Shown here: positions 22,811 through 34,339 of the stretch, piece after piece
Layout: the number at the start of each line of letters is the position of its first letter
Position numbering within the stretch: the first letter of the stretch is position 1
Assembly: GCA_017165825.1 (NCBI GenBank)
Contig: CM029393.1
Coordinates: 2,791,520-2,855,519, forward strand
Source: Hepsetus odoe
Taxonomy: Eukaryota; Chordata; Actinopteri; Characiformes; Hepsetidae
Direction: 5' to 3'
Length of the DNA: 64,000 bases
Notes under the pieces: generated by a model
Seen by the model: the letters and a program-made list of their open reading frames with translations, nothing else
Told to the model about the DNA's origin: nothing
Database searches by the model: none
Made by a program: the position numbers and the translations under genes

Positions 22811-23215
22811 TCCATACTAGACCGATGACCAGAAAGTAAATTAAGTACTCTCTTAAAAAGGGTCTTTTAAGGTGTTGCTTGCATGTGTGGTCTTAGAAGA
22901 GAACTTCAACTGGTAAGGAATCTTAACATTATGTAAATATTTTTTTGATTATTTATTATATTAAGGTTCTTAAGCACTCATCAAATTTACAAAAAATAAT
23001 CTAAAAGGATAGTGTTTCTTTGGTATTACTCCCTTTTGGCACTTTTTGTAGAAGCAATTACATTCTTCAAAAATTGTTAAAGCAAATATGGCCATGAACA
23101 CTTACATCTCTTGAATGCTGCACAGGTCTAAATCTGTTGCACTCACCTCCAGAGGATTAGGATGGTTAGTTGTAGGTTGATGGTCTGTTTTTTACTGCTG
23201 CAGCTACTGGTGTTA

Positions 23216-23267
23216 CTATTACCACTACTATAATAAAAATAACAATAATAATAACAATAATGATGAT

Positions 23268-23309
<42 letters not shown>

Positions 23310-23412
23310 AATAAGTACTTGCCTGTGGGCCTATGGCTTAAAGGTTAACCTCTAGCGCTACCACCACTGGGTCCCTGAGCAAGACCCTTAACCTTAACTA
23401 AGTTGCCCCTAA

Positions 23413-23459
<47 letters not shown>

Positions 23460-23660
23460 ATATTATTATTAATACCAATTAATAATAAAATAATAATACA
23501 AATAAAATAATAATAATAATAATAATAACAATAATAATAATAATAATAATACAATAATAAAATGGAAAATTGTCATTTTATTATGGTATCATTCCTGCCA
23601 TTACAATATTAATGATAATAATAATATAATTTCTTAAAACTACTATTATTATTATTATCA
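23216..23660. repeat. trinucleotide repeat cluster (AAC, TTA, AAT)
   Basis: (AAC)n at about 23268-23308, (TTA)n at 23414-23458 and (AAT)n at about 23506-23552, with degraded AAT-like sequence on both sides. A SINE fragment sits between the first two blocks. Confidence 0.9.
23320..23413 (+). mobile_element. tRNA-derived SINE fragment (family B)
   Basis: ctaccaccactgggtccctg, agcaagacccttaacct and agttgcccctaag match the body of the family B SINE at 31492-31704 in opposite orientation. Confidence 0.6.
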
Positions 23661-23737
23661 TTATGTAAATCTGATTATCATATTCATGTAGAAGTGTAGA
23701 ACATTTTCTCAGATTTTTTACAATATCTGTTTATCAG

Positions 23738-23738
<1 letters not shown>

Positions 23739-23798
<60 letters not shown>

Positions 23799-23799
23799 A
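23739..23799. repeat. (ATCT)n microsatellite
   Basis: About fifteen uninterrupted CTAT units. Confidence 0.95.
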
Positions 23800-25090
23800 G
23801 GTATTATCAGACTGTGGTGGATTGGACTGGATGTAAACTCATCAGGATTACGGAAGGGTTTTTTTTTAAACCCAAAAGTGAAACGCAAAAGCATTAACCG
23901 AAGACAGTATTCACAAAACTTAGAAACAGACTCCACTACATTAAACAGAACGAATAATGACTGACCGCTCTGCCCCGACTCACTGAGATCTATACACTTT
24001 AGACTAATGAAGCACACCTGGCCAGTCAGAGCAGAACACTGCAAATACATCATATTTTTATATTTAACCTTTTTAATCTTTTGGTGAAAACATCTCATAT
24101 TAACACTAACCTGGTAAGAGTTTATTTTATGAAATCGCTTTAGTTTTCATTTTTGTTTGGATTTTCTTGTAAAAATGGTTTACAGAGATGAAAGTGATTT
24201 TTTTTTTTTTTTTTAAGCAAGCAAATTTAAGCAAAGAGAATGAATAAGTAGCACTGGTGTTATTGAAATAAGTATATATGACTGACAAAGGTGCATTGAT
24301 GGACCATGGGGAGTTAATGTGGAGTGATTAATTTAAAGTAAACCACACGGATTAATGTTGCCATCCCCAGCAGCTAGCAGTAAAGTACCTTTTTCCACAC
24401 ACCATTTCTTGGGAAGGTCATTATTAACACATTATGTCTAAATTAAACTAATGCAAAGGAGGCAGCAAACCCGACTAAATGGTCATCTCAAGTTTCCTTC
24501 TGTGATTCACTTTTTAGAATAGCCACTAATGGTGCTACCTACAATGGAATAGTCACCAATCAATGCTGTGGCTCTTTCCATTGTAACTCATGTGTATCCT
24601 ACAGACATTTAATGCCATCTTTTACCAATTAAAGAACAATCATCCATGTCCTGCTCTCTGAGGGCTGTGTCTCACTTCTCCAATTCAACCAGAAGGAGAC
24701 TTTTACAGCCAAGTCCAACTGTGAATTATCATCTATCACTAAGGAACAATGTTTAGCCTGTGCAGAGTGGCTTATTCTGGCTTGTTCAATTGTGTTTGAT
24801 GCTTTAATGCCAATAACCCCCTGCCCATAAGAAGCAATTATACATTAGCTTATATGGATAACAGCTCATTTATAGGCCAGGGTAACTAAAAATAACTAAT
24901 GAATCATTTAAGAGATTTATTTTTAAATGCTCACAGTTAAATGTGCTTAAATTGAGAGACATTTATGGTCCATCAAAGAACCATCTAATTCCGGTAAACA
25001 AAACTGGTCTTTCTATGGACTATAGACGTTTGCCACTAAGGGCAACTTTTACTATTATATTATACATAATTGAATATTTTTTGCCAGCTT
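23800..25090. other. intergenic, no gene or transposon recognised
   Basis: The right two thirds (about 24300-24900) are non-repetitive, with many AATTA, TAATG and CAATCA words, and might hold conserved regulatory DNA. There is no direct evidence. Confidence 0.4.
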
Positions 25091-25102
25091 TATTACATAA
25101 AT

Positions 25103-25225
25103 CTCCCTGCGATGGGCTGGTGACCTGTCCAGGGTGCGTCCCCCGTCCTCGCCCTATGTGCGCTGGGTTGGACACCAGCACCCCCCCGCGACCCCGTTTG
25201 GGACAAGCGGCAGAAAATGGATGGA
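25103..25225 (+). mobile_element. retroposed tail module, complete, with 12-bp target-site duplication
   Basis: Starts ctccctgcgatgggctggtg and ends gacaagcggcagaaaatggatgga. It is flanked by identical tattacataaat copies at 25091-25102 and 25226-25237. It has no tRNA-like head and no coding potential. It inserted on its own. Confidence 0.85.
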
Positions 25226-25541
25226 TATTACATAAATGTTACTTTGGCCAGAACATGGCATGAGCATGAAACAGACACAAAAATATGTCTAACAGGTGTA
25301 ACATAGGTCATGCTTTGGCAGGCGGAAAAATATTGTAGATTCAACAACTGTTCACGTTTAAAAGCAATTAACCATGATATATTTATATAATGTAATGTTG
25401 ATTTGTGTTGAACCCACTGGCCTCGGCATGGCTGCATGAAATTGAGGTTGAATGTAATGTTGCAGTCTGCCAGCTGTGTTAAACTTTTCCTTCTTGTGGT
25501 TTTAAGAGGAGACACACTAGTTGAGGTATTATCACTATTAA

Positions 25542-25984
25542 TGACGGATTGTAGGTTGATTTTATTCACTGTTATTTTCTCCATGGCCCTTCCACCCCCG
25601 TTACCCTAAATCCCTTCCCTAGGTAGGATTCACGTCCCTGTCAACTTTAACCTATATATTATTAACTGCATCTCTATCTTTCTCTGTTCTCTTCTGAGTA
25701 ACGCTTTCTTTGCACATCAAAAACACCCAAACAAGGTCATAGTCTTAGATTATGTGTCTCCACCGGAGGCCTTGGAGCTCCCGGAGACAGATAAGAAGGC
25801 ACACTCTGAACTGTGCAAGTTAGAGAGAGAAAGGATTCCACACAGAGAGGAACACTGACCGGCCTTTTGAACATCTTGTAAGAACTTCGCTACTTTTCTG
25901 TCAATAAACTTTGCTATAGCTTAAAAACCTCTTCGCCTCATCACTGACTCCTCGAACCTTGGTTCTCAATCGGAGAATCCAACA
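25542..25984 (+). mobile_element. candidate solo LTR of a retrovirus-like element
   Basis: The 3' part looks like R-U5: an AATAAA (about 25904-25909), then caccgg-free U5-like sequence ending ctcaatcggagaatccaaca. Taking TG at 25542-25543 and CA at 25983-25984 as the ends gives 443 bp flanked by ttaa on both sides, a possible 4-bp target duplication. No internal coding region follows. The left boundary is the weakest point. Confidence 0.4.
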
Positions 25985-26760
25985 TTAAGGAAGAGGATGG
26001 AAAGGGCTTGCCTTTTTAATGTTTTTATGTTAAAATCAGCAAATAAATAGAAATTGCGTTTTTGTTAAATACATTTTTAAACAAATCAGTTAATAAAATA
26101 AACATATTTAGTATTGTTCTCAGAAAATAATCATGTACTTATTTATTTAAGGGTGTTAAAAGTTTTGTATGACTGTAAATTCATATTTAGACACCCCATA
26201 TTAATTATTATACTAATGTTGTAATAAACAGTAGGGAATTAATAATGTTCTGTTAAAATATTGTTATACTGCTATGTATAATCTGTATGGCACCAAAGTC
26301 CATTAAAAAAAAAAAAAAGATTGAATCCCTAAAATATTACAGCAATGAAAATTAATCTATATTCTGATTTCCAGAATGTGGAAAATGAACAATTAAAAAA
26401 ACTGAATCATACAGGTATAAAAATATTCCATGATATATAAAACAGTATATAAACATACATAAAATGGCAATGGTATCTGCTTGCATACAGAGCATTATTT
26501 CTGCCATGATAGACACTTCACAGCTATGTTTTCATTCTTTTTTTCTATTATACATATAGAGGACAAGACGCAACACTTTGAAACTTTCATTTCGATTTAA
26601 AGCAGCCGCTTTCCATAATGGCAGGGGGCAAATGGAAATAATCAATAGGTGAAAATTGCATCATCTGAAATCATCTGATAACGATCATAGATAACGATCC
26701 CTGGATAGCTGCCTGCTAATCTTAGCATGCATGTCATATGCTGCAAGTTACTATCAGTTG
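25985..26760. other. AT-rich intergenic DNA, nothing recognised
   Basis: No gene, repeat family or clear regulatory signal is seen. Confidence 0.5.
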
Positions 26761-26763
26761 CGT

Positions 26764-26827
<64 letters not shown>
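26764..26827. repeat. (CA)n with short (TA)n
   Basis: About 28 CA units followed by tatatata. Confidence 0.95.
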
Positions 26828-26828
<1 letters not shown>

Positions 26829-27457
26829 CACTCACATAAAGGGAAAGAGAGAAGGGGCATTACAGGTCAAAGATTAATTCGTCCATGAAATGTCTTTTAC
26901 AGTTGCAGAAAAACATTACTCATCATCCGCTTTAACCCAGTCTCTAATCTGCACTTAGTAAGAGAATAAAAACTGTGCCTGCCCATCTACTTCTCTTAAT
27001 TGTCTTGTGGTTGAGCTGGCTTTGTGTCCTGTACCAAGGATATGCTTTGAACTAATTCTCTGTGGTAAATGAACATGCCCTGTGAATGCAGCAGATTAGA
27101 AATGGGCTTGTGAAAGACTGCAGTATTTCTTTAAAGCCCACAGTGAAAGAAGAGAGGGTTTGCATATATATTGCTTATAGTATATGAACAAATTATGTTA
27201 AATTATTTTACCCAAACAACTCTTTGATGATGGCGTTGATAGAAAGGCCATTCCTGGCTGCCTTGCAGATTTCTCTAGATCCTCTGTCCATCACTCCCAG
27301 TGTATCCCCAGGTATTGAGAATCAAAATGATTTGGAAACTCTTAATAGGATAAAGATTTCCAAGATCTTAGAGGCTCATTTGGAGCAAATGTGTCCCAGA
27401 GACACTGGCTTTTACATTTCTGTTCACAAATATAGGGAGATAAAGAACACAAGGAGA

Positions 27458-27486
27458 GAGCAAGAGAGAGAGAGAGAGAGAGAGAG
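27458..27486. repeat. (GA)n microsatellite
   Basis: About thirteen GA units. Confidence 0.9.
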
Positions 27487-27721
27487 TTGAATTTGTAGAC
27501 ACTCACTGCAGATATTTACAGTTAAAGCCTCTCTTTTAAAGACAGCATCAAAATGAACCCACAATGACAATGTCTCACTGATCTCAATTCTTATTGATAG
27601 TGTGTCCCCAAAAGGAGACACCTTCAAAACAATGGCCAGTCTGCCATCTAGTGGTCAGTAAGTAGCATTACATGTGATTTACTGAATTTTATTCTTACAC
27701 TAATTTCTAAGTGTCAGTTTC

Positions 27722-27902
27722 TAGGTGGATTGGAGATGCTAAATTGGCCGTAGGTGTGTGTGTGTGTGTGATTGTCTTTGTGTCTGCCCTGTGATGGACT
27801 GTCATCCAGGGTGTTTCCTTTGCCTTTCACCCTGTTAGAGATGGGATAAGACCCAGTACACTAATTAGGATAAGTGGCTATGAAAATGAATGAGTGAATG
27901 AG
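27722..27902 (+). mobile_element. SINE/LINE tail (family C), moderately old
   Basis: ggtggattggagatgctaaa, a (GT)n block, ctgccctgtgatggactgtc and aggataagtggctatgaaaa with a tgaatgaatg-type tail follow the typical order of this fish repeat. The tRNA-like head is absent. Confidence 0.7.
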
Positions 27903-27979
27903 AGTAATTTTTAAGTGTGTGTTATTTTAATGTTTTAAACTGCCTGTCCTTCTGTCAGTAAAATTTATATATACACATA

Positions 27980-28527
27980 CAGTACTGTGCAAAAGTTTTA
28001 GGCAGGTGTGGAAAAATGCTGTAAACAAAGAATGCTTTCAAAAATGGAAATGTTAATCATTTATTTTCATCAATCAACAAAATGCAGTGAATTAACAAAA
28101 GAGATATCTAAATCAAATCCATATTTGGTGTGACCACCCTTTGCCTTTAAAACAGCATCAATTCTTCTAGGTACACTTGCACACAGTTTTTGAAGGAACT
28201 CGGCCGGTAGGTTGTTCCAGACATGACATGTGTTTCGACCTATGCGTGACACTGATGATCATCAGCACCTGTTTGGTAAAATTGGTTGATCATACACCGA
28301 CTATAATCCTACAGAATCCCTGTCAAGTGTACCTAGAAGAATTGAGGCTGGATTGAAGGCAAAAGGTAGTAACACCAAATATTGATTTGAATTAGATTTT
28401 TCTTTTGTTCACTCACTTTGCATTTTGTAAATTGATAAAAATAAACAACAATCATTATTTATATTTCTGAAAGCATTCTTTATTTACAGCATTTTTCACA
28501 CCTGCCTAAAACTTTTGCACAGTACTG
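27980..28527. mobile_element. foldback mariner/Tc1-type MITE with inverted arms
   Basis: The 548-bp element has perfect terminal cagtactgtgcaaaagtttt inverted repeats and TA target sites (27978-27979 and 28528-28529). The similarity continues well past the TIRs: bases to about 28180 on the left are the inverted copy of about 28323-28527 on the right. Both arms carry the 3' end of a transposase gene. The left arm, read on the minus strand, gives PRRIDAVLKAKGGHTKY, and the right arm, read on the plus strand, gives PRRIEAGLKAKGSNTKY. A unique loop of about 140 bp joins them. Confidence 0.85.
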
Positions 28528-28529
28528 TA

Positions 28530-29373
28530 TATACATGGACTGTGTTCAGACTGGCAGACCTGCATTGGGTCTCATATGAAAAGCAGTCCAATCTCAAACA
28601 CTCCTGGTATTTCAGTCCGAATGGGTGAAACTGAATAACAGGATATGTGTGAATGACATCCGAAAACACTGAAATCAAATCAAGCTTTCTTGCAGTAGTT
28701 TCAATATGTGGACTAAGGAATGAGAGGTTATGGTTTGAAACTTAAGTATAATTAGATACCACATTATTTAATTTTTATTTCTGAAATAATTAGTGATATT
28801 TATTATGGATACGGGCCCTTTGATATGCCCATGTTATTTTTTTTACATGATTTTTACACTTTTCTGTAACATTTGATTATTAAGCAAACTGAACTTACAT
28901 TTTTCTTTTGCCAGTTTATTCACCACCCGTAAGTATTTAGAATACATGCCTTCTCCTTTATTTGCAATAACAGTGTTATACAAATGCATATATGAATTTA
29001 CACCACCCCTAATCTATAACTCCATCTGTGACACAGCCTGTCTGGCTGTGGACTGGTGGCGTACAAACGCTTTAGAGATGATTTTGCAGCATATTCTAAC
29101 CTAATGACCATTAGCAACTCTTTTTTGAGTTCCCCAGACAGCTCCTTTATTTGTTATACAGTTCCAAAAATATGTTGTGAAGATGAGACCCAATTGTCAT
29201 TCCATCAAAAAATGCTGATCCCAAGAGTTCACATATTTTTACCCAATATTTGGCTTCTTTTTTTTCATTCATGGCAAATTGTTCTCTACTCCAAAAATGT
29301 GTATAACATTATATACACATTAAATAGAAAACCAGACATCAAATGTAAAATTGAAATACAAAAACTCAACATC
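28530..29373. other. AT-rich intergenic DNA, nothing recognised
   Basis: No gene or repeat family is seen between the two DNA transposons. Confidence 0.5.
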
Positions 29374-29375
29374 TA

Positions 29376-30968
29376 CAGTTGAGGCCAAAATTATTAGCCC
29401 CCCTTATGCCCCTCTTGATTTCTCCATGAAAATGACCATTAATCCTTTTTTATTAATAACAAGTGTTTGTTATTTTGGAAACAAATACACTATAAAAAAC
29501 AATGTCCACTTAGCTTAATGAGGATATTTTATTGATACACCGAGTTGAAACAAGAAAGGGCAAACACGAGACATCAAAATTATTAGCCCTCTGGCCACAA
29601 CTGACAACAATCTCTTAGAGTAGTTCTTTACTAGGTTGGCACAGGTCTCCTGAGGGATTTTGGCCCATTCTTCCATTGCAAATTGTTCTAGCTGGTCCAA
29701 ATTGCATGGTTTCCAAGCATGGACATTCACTTTGAGCACCTGCCACAGATTCTCAATAGGATTGAGGTCTGGGCTCTGTGCGGGCCATTCCAGGATCTTC
29801 GTTTTAGTATCCTTGAGGAACTGTTGGAATAATTTTGATGTATGCTTTGGGTCATTGTCTTGTGGGAAGACCCAGCAATGACCTAAGCCTAGACTATGAG
29901 CAGATTTCTACATATTCTTCCTCAAAATGTCAACATAATTTTCTTTTTTCATGATGCCATGCACAACAAGGCACCTGAACAAGGCTCCCTGTGCCTGAGG
30001 CTGCAAAACAGCTCCACAGCATGATGCTCCCACCACCATGTTTAACTGTGGGAACTGTGTTCCTAGGGTTGAAGGCCTCTCCCTTTTTTCGCCAAACATA
30101 AGCAACATCCATGTGCCCAAACAGGTCCAGTTTAGTCTCATCAGACCAAAGCACAGACTTCCGAAGCTTATCTTTCTAGCTGTGATGTGTCGCTCTTTGA
30201 GTAAAGGGGTTCTTCTGGGGCGATGGCCCTGAAGCCCACCACGATGAAGAGCCCTCACAATTGTGTTCCTTGAAACATCAACTCCAGAAGAGGCCAGGTC
30301 AGCAACAATCATCTTGGTAGATGTCCGGTGTTGCTTGCTGACATCTCTGACTATTTCCCTCTCCAGAGGTCTTGAAATCTTATGCTTACGGCCACGGCCA
30401 GGTTTGTTTCTTACAGAATTTGTCTCCATGTACTTGGCAATGATGCAACGTACAGCAGTTCAGCAGTTCTTAATCGCTTGGAAATGGCAGCGTAGCCTTC
30501 CCCCTTATCATGACTTCCCCCTTATCACTACTATCTTCTCTCTGAGCTCCAGACTAATTTCCTTTGTCTTTGGCATGGTGAGTAACATTAGTCCCTCTCA
30601 TGTGTTCAAGTGCCCTGTTCCTTGGAGTCTTTTTATGCTGATTGAATGTTGTTAATTGACTGCAGGTGTTGTTAGGAAGACAATTGGCTGCACAGGTGTG
30701 GTTTCAAAGCTGATTGGTTAATTACTGTAGGTGTGTTTTGAAAGCAAACATTCACATGAGGCTAATATTTTTGACCATTTCTTACCCCATTTTTTAGCAT
30801 ATTTGATATAAGGCAAGCCTAAAAATGTATTTTATATTACAAAATGTACCAAAAGCTACTAAATAGCACTGGTGAAAGTTTGCTTGTATCAATTTCATCG
30901 ATGCTACAAACATTGGGAAGAAGTTTAAAAAAAAATTCTTGGGAGGCTAATAATTTTGGCCTCAACTG
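29376..30968 (-). mobile_element. Tc1-like DNA transposon, nearly full length, inactive
   Basis: The 1593-bp element has matching ends cagttgaggccaaaattatt (left) and the inverted form at the right, flanked by TA at 29374-29375 and 30969-30970. It carries a broken transposase gene on the minus strand. The flanks show no other similarity, so this is a simple TA-targeted insertion. Confidence 0.92.
29515..30576 (-). pseudogene. Tc1-like transposase pseudogene
   Basis: The likely start ATG is at 30576-30574 (MPKTKEISLELREKIV). A local repeat of an 11-bp ccccttatcat-like word at about 30502-30528 introduces in-frame stops, and several frame changes follow. Recognisable in order are the paired-like DNA-binding region with the GRGRKHKIS hook, WSDETKLDLFG (first catalytic Asp), QDNDPKHTS (second Asp) and NPIENLWQV (Glu). 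The second Asp and the Glu are 34 residues apart, giving DD34E as in the Tc1 family. The catalytic residues survive but in different frames, so no active enzyme can be made. It normally cuts and pastes the element at TA sites. Confidence 0.9.
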
Positions 30969-31251
30969 TATATCACTTACATTAATAATGCCATTAAGTC
31001 TTTCAACCAACCAGTCAACCCAATTTAGCTCGGCTGAATGTAGACATCAGATAGAGAGATAGATACAGCAATGTAAAGTCCACTAAAAATGTTAATAAAT
31101 AGCACACTTTGACTTTATCAAAAAAAAGTTCTAGAAGATCTGAGAAAAGACTTTATTGAAATGTATGTTTAGAGAAGGGTTACTTTTGGGACTCCAGTGA
31201 ACCACTATGACAACATACAACGCTGGTAATTGTGTTAACGAGTGGCCAGAA

Positions 31252-31356
31252 TAGGAGGGTGGCACAGTGGGTAGTGCTGTTGCCTCACAGCATGATTGGC
31301 TTGGGTTTGATTCCTAGGCAGGGTTGCCTGGTTTGCATGTTCTCCACATGCTACTA
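31252..31356 (+). mobile_element. SINE head fragment (family C)
   Basis: gggtggcacagtgggtagtg, ctgttgcctcacagca and gggtttgattcctaggcag are tRNA-like A and B box regions, followed by gtttgcatgttctccacatg. The element stops there. Confidence 0.7.
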
Positions 31357-31491
31357 CACTAGTAAAAGAGAAATTATTCTAATTGTCCCAGAAGAATATA
31401 TCATTTAGCTCAAGTAATTTCATTGCTCCACCTTCAGAAATACCACAGGCAAAAATGGTATCAAGTAAGGAGTGAAAAGCTGAAAACCATT

Positions 31492-31704
31492 ACATTTACA
31501 TTTGCAGCATTTAGCAGACACTCTTATCCAGAGCAACTTCCATCTCCTAATTACAGGGACAGTTGCCCTGGAGCAATTCAGGGTTAAGGTTCAGGGCTCA
31601 GGGACCCAGTGGTGGTAGTGCCAGAGGTGGGATTCAAACCTGGAACCTCTTGAGCCATAGGTCCAGAGGCAAGTATCCTACCACTAGACCATTGCCACCC
31701 CCAA
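31492..31704 (-). mobile_element. tRNA-derived SINE (family B), near complete
   Basis: On the minus strand it has gggggtggcaatggtctagt with ggtaggatac, a B box aggtttgaatcccacc, ctaccaccactgggtccctg and a tail ggataagagtgtctgctaaa followed by tgtaaatgtaatg. The A and B boxes define a tRNA-type pol III promoter. Confidence 0.8.
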
Positions 31705-31709
31705 CAAAG

Positions 31710-32230
31710 CAAGAAATATTCTTGTTGGATGAAATAAACTTTTTGGATGATGTGTCCATTTACATCTGGTATAAAGTTCCTACAGCTTTCCACAATTAGA
31801 ACAAAATGCTCACAGTCATCAGTGTGGGTTTAGTCTGATGGTTTGCTGCTTCAGGGACTGGGCAATTTATCATAAAAGAGGGAGGAATTAAAGTGAACAT
31901 CTAAAAAAAACAATAAAATTAAGATCTTGGAGTGGCCTAGCTAACAGATAGACAAGACATAAAACATAGGCAAGGATGGGTCAAAACATATTCAAGGCAA
32001 TACCAAAGAATGATGGCCCATGTTACTGGGAGATGATTGCAGTTGTTTGTGACCCCTAAGTTGTTTGTGCTTAAAGTATCACAAAAGTTTAATGCTTAGG
32101 TGGGAAGAACCTTTCACATTGGTAATATAAATATTAATAAATTACAACTGTGCATCATATTCATGTCTTTTGTATTATACTAAATGTTTTATATAAAGAT
32201 CTGAAAAACGTGTTATGAAATTTTAAAAAT
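31710..32230. other. intergenic, nothing recognised
   Basis: No gene or repeat family is seen. Confidence 0.5.
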
Positions 32231-32232
32231 TG

Positions 32233-33175
32233 AGTGTTGAAAAACACTAGGGATGCATTAGATGAAGTGATAGAGAGTATCCTCTGGGGAGAGAGAGTTT
32301 TGATTGGTGCAGACTTTAATGGACATGTTGGCAAAGGCAACAGAGGTGATGAGGAGGTGAAGATAAAGATGAGTGGAAAGGCTGTTGGTCCAGATGACAT
32401 ACCGGTGGATGTGTTTAGGAAAGATGGCACTGGAGTTTCTGACCAGATTGTTTAACACAATCTTGGAAAGTGAGAGGATGCCCGAGGAGTGGAGATTTTC
32501 AAGAATAAGGGTGATGCACAGAGCTGTGGTAACTATTGAGGGATTAAGTTGATCAGCCACAGCATGAAGTTATGGGAAAGAGTAGTGGAAGCTAGGAAAG
32601 AGTGGTGATGATCAGTGAACAGCAGTATGGTTTTATGCTGAGAAAGAGCACTACAGACGCAATGTTTGCTCTGAGGGTGTTGATGGAAAAGTACAGATAA
32701 GGTCAGAAGGAGTGGCAATGTGCCTTTGTGGATCTGGAGAAAACAGGGTGCTTAGAGAAGAGTTGTGGTTTTTTTATGAGGAAGTCGGGTATTACAGAGA
32801 AGTATGTGAGAGTGGTTCAGGATATGTTTAAGGGCAGTACGACAATGGTGAGATCTGCAGTGCGAGTGACAGATGCATTCAAGGTAGAGGTTGGATTACA
32901 TTAAGGATCAGCACTGAGCCCCCTTGGACAATGATGGAGATATGCTCTAGAGAGGAGAGGAATGAAAATGAGTAGGACAAAGACAGAATACATGAGCATA
33001 CAGAGTGAACGAAGTGTAATGAACAAAGAGGAATTTTATGGATGTGGTGAGAGAGGACATAAAGTTGGTTAGTTTAAAGAAGGAAGAAGCAGAGGACCAG
33101 AAGAAATAGAGACAGCTGATCCACTGCGGCGACCCCTAAACAGGAGCAGCAAAAAGACAAAGAAGAAGAATAATA
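32233..33175 (+). mobile_element. RTE-like non-LTR retrotransposon relic, internally deleted
   Basis: Endonuclease remnant GERVLIGADFNGHVGKG leads after a deletion into reverse-transcriptase pieces: KAVGPDDIPVDVFRKDG, SCGNYxGIKLISHSMKLWE, SEQQYGFMLRKSTTDAMFAL, CAFVDLEK and, further on, RRGMKMSRTKTEYM. The 3' end cactgcggcgacccctaaac, then aagaagaataa, is the family's characteristic terminus. Several frameshifts and stops are present. The catalytic FADD stretch is deleted. Confidence 0.8.
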
Positions 33176-33525
33176 AGGCTATTGGTGTGCTTTAGCTTTT
33201 TCAATATGAATTTGTAGTCATACAATGTTACTATAGTTCTAAGTAAAAGTAAATATTGCTGTATTTGATGACCAAAATGTTTGTCTTTTTTTCCATAAGA
33301 AAATTAGATGATAACTAAATCTAAACATAAAAAAAAGTTAATTGCCTAAACTGTGATAAAAAAACATGACATCACATGACAAAAACTAGATGTATATGAC
33401 TAAAGTGATCAGATATATGATATGATATGATCAAATGTATGACAAAAGTATGACAAAATTATGACAAAAGCCAATGTCTACATAAAGAAATGTAACATTA
33501 AAACTATAACTAAAATTGATTCAGA

Positions 33526-34245
33526 GTAACAGGGAATGTGGAAGAGAGGTGAAGAAGAGAGTTCAGGCTGGTTGGAATGGGTGAAGACACATTGCAGGAG
33601 TGAGCCGTGGCAGACAAGAGTGAAAGGAAATTTTTACCAGAGACCAGCTATGCTATATCTGCGATGGGCCGGCGACCTGTCCAGGGTGTGTCCCCTGTCC
33701 TTCGCCCTCTGTGAGCTGGGATGGACCCCAGCACTCCCCCGCGACCCTGCTTGGGACAAGCGGCAGAAAATGACTGACTGACTGACTGATTGACAGCTAT
33801 GCTATATGGGTTGGAGACACTGGCACTGACAAAAGACAGAAGGTGGAGCTGAAGGTGGCAGAGTAAGAGCTACTTATTTATTTATTTGTTTGTTTGTTTA
33901 CTTTCATTGTGACCTGTTACAGTGACTTTGTCATCCAGAAAAGGATTGGAAATGGGTATTAGAGGGACAGCTCAGGTTGAACATTTTGGAGACAAAGCTC
34001 AAGAAGCAAGGTAGCCTTGGTTTGGACATGTCCAGATGAAAGACAAGGATTATATTGGGAGAAGGATGTTGAGGATGGAGTGCCAGGAAAGAGGAAAAGA
34101 GAAAGACCAAAGAGAAGGTTTTTGGATGTTATGATAAAGGAAGATGCAGGGGACAGGAAGAAATGGAAGTGTTTAATCCACTGTGGCAACCACTAATGGG
34201 AGCAGCAGAAAGATAGCTATATGACTATATGATTAAGAAGAAGAC
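33526..34245 (+). mobile_element. RTE-like retrotransposon 3' part, second copy, split by an insertion
   Basis: It encodes fragments of the C-terminal region (KKRVQAGWNGW-like, GKFYQRPAMLYGLETLALTK, RGTAQVEHFGDKAQEARxxW, FGHVQMKDKDYIGRRMLRM) and ends caccactaatgggagcagca, then agaagaagac. The retroposed tail at 33659-33793 interrupts it inside the MLYGLET stretch. Confidence 0.8.
33659..33793 (+). mobile_element. retroposed tail module nested in an RTE-like relic, 14-bp target duplication
   Basis: ctgcgatgggccggcgacct ... gggacaagcggcagaaaatg with (ACTG)n is flanked by identical cagctatgctatat copies at 33645-33658 and 33794-33807. Removing it and one copy restores the continuity of the host repeat, which proves it is a younger insertion. 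Confidence 0.9.
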
Positions 34246-34339
34246 TTTGGCAAAACTGAACTAAGACTTTTGTCATCAGACACTTGCTGGTTCCATTGCT
34301 CACTTAACCAATGGATTGCTTGGTACAGCTACAGTCTGC

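Noticed and set aside
26764..26827. CRISPR-like regular repeats
   Set aside because: All regularly spaced repeats here are simple-sequence microsatellites without spacers, and the genome is vertebrate.
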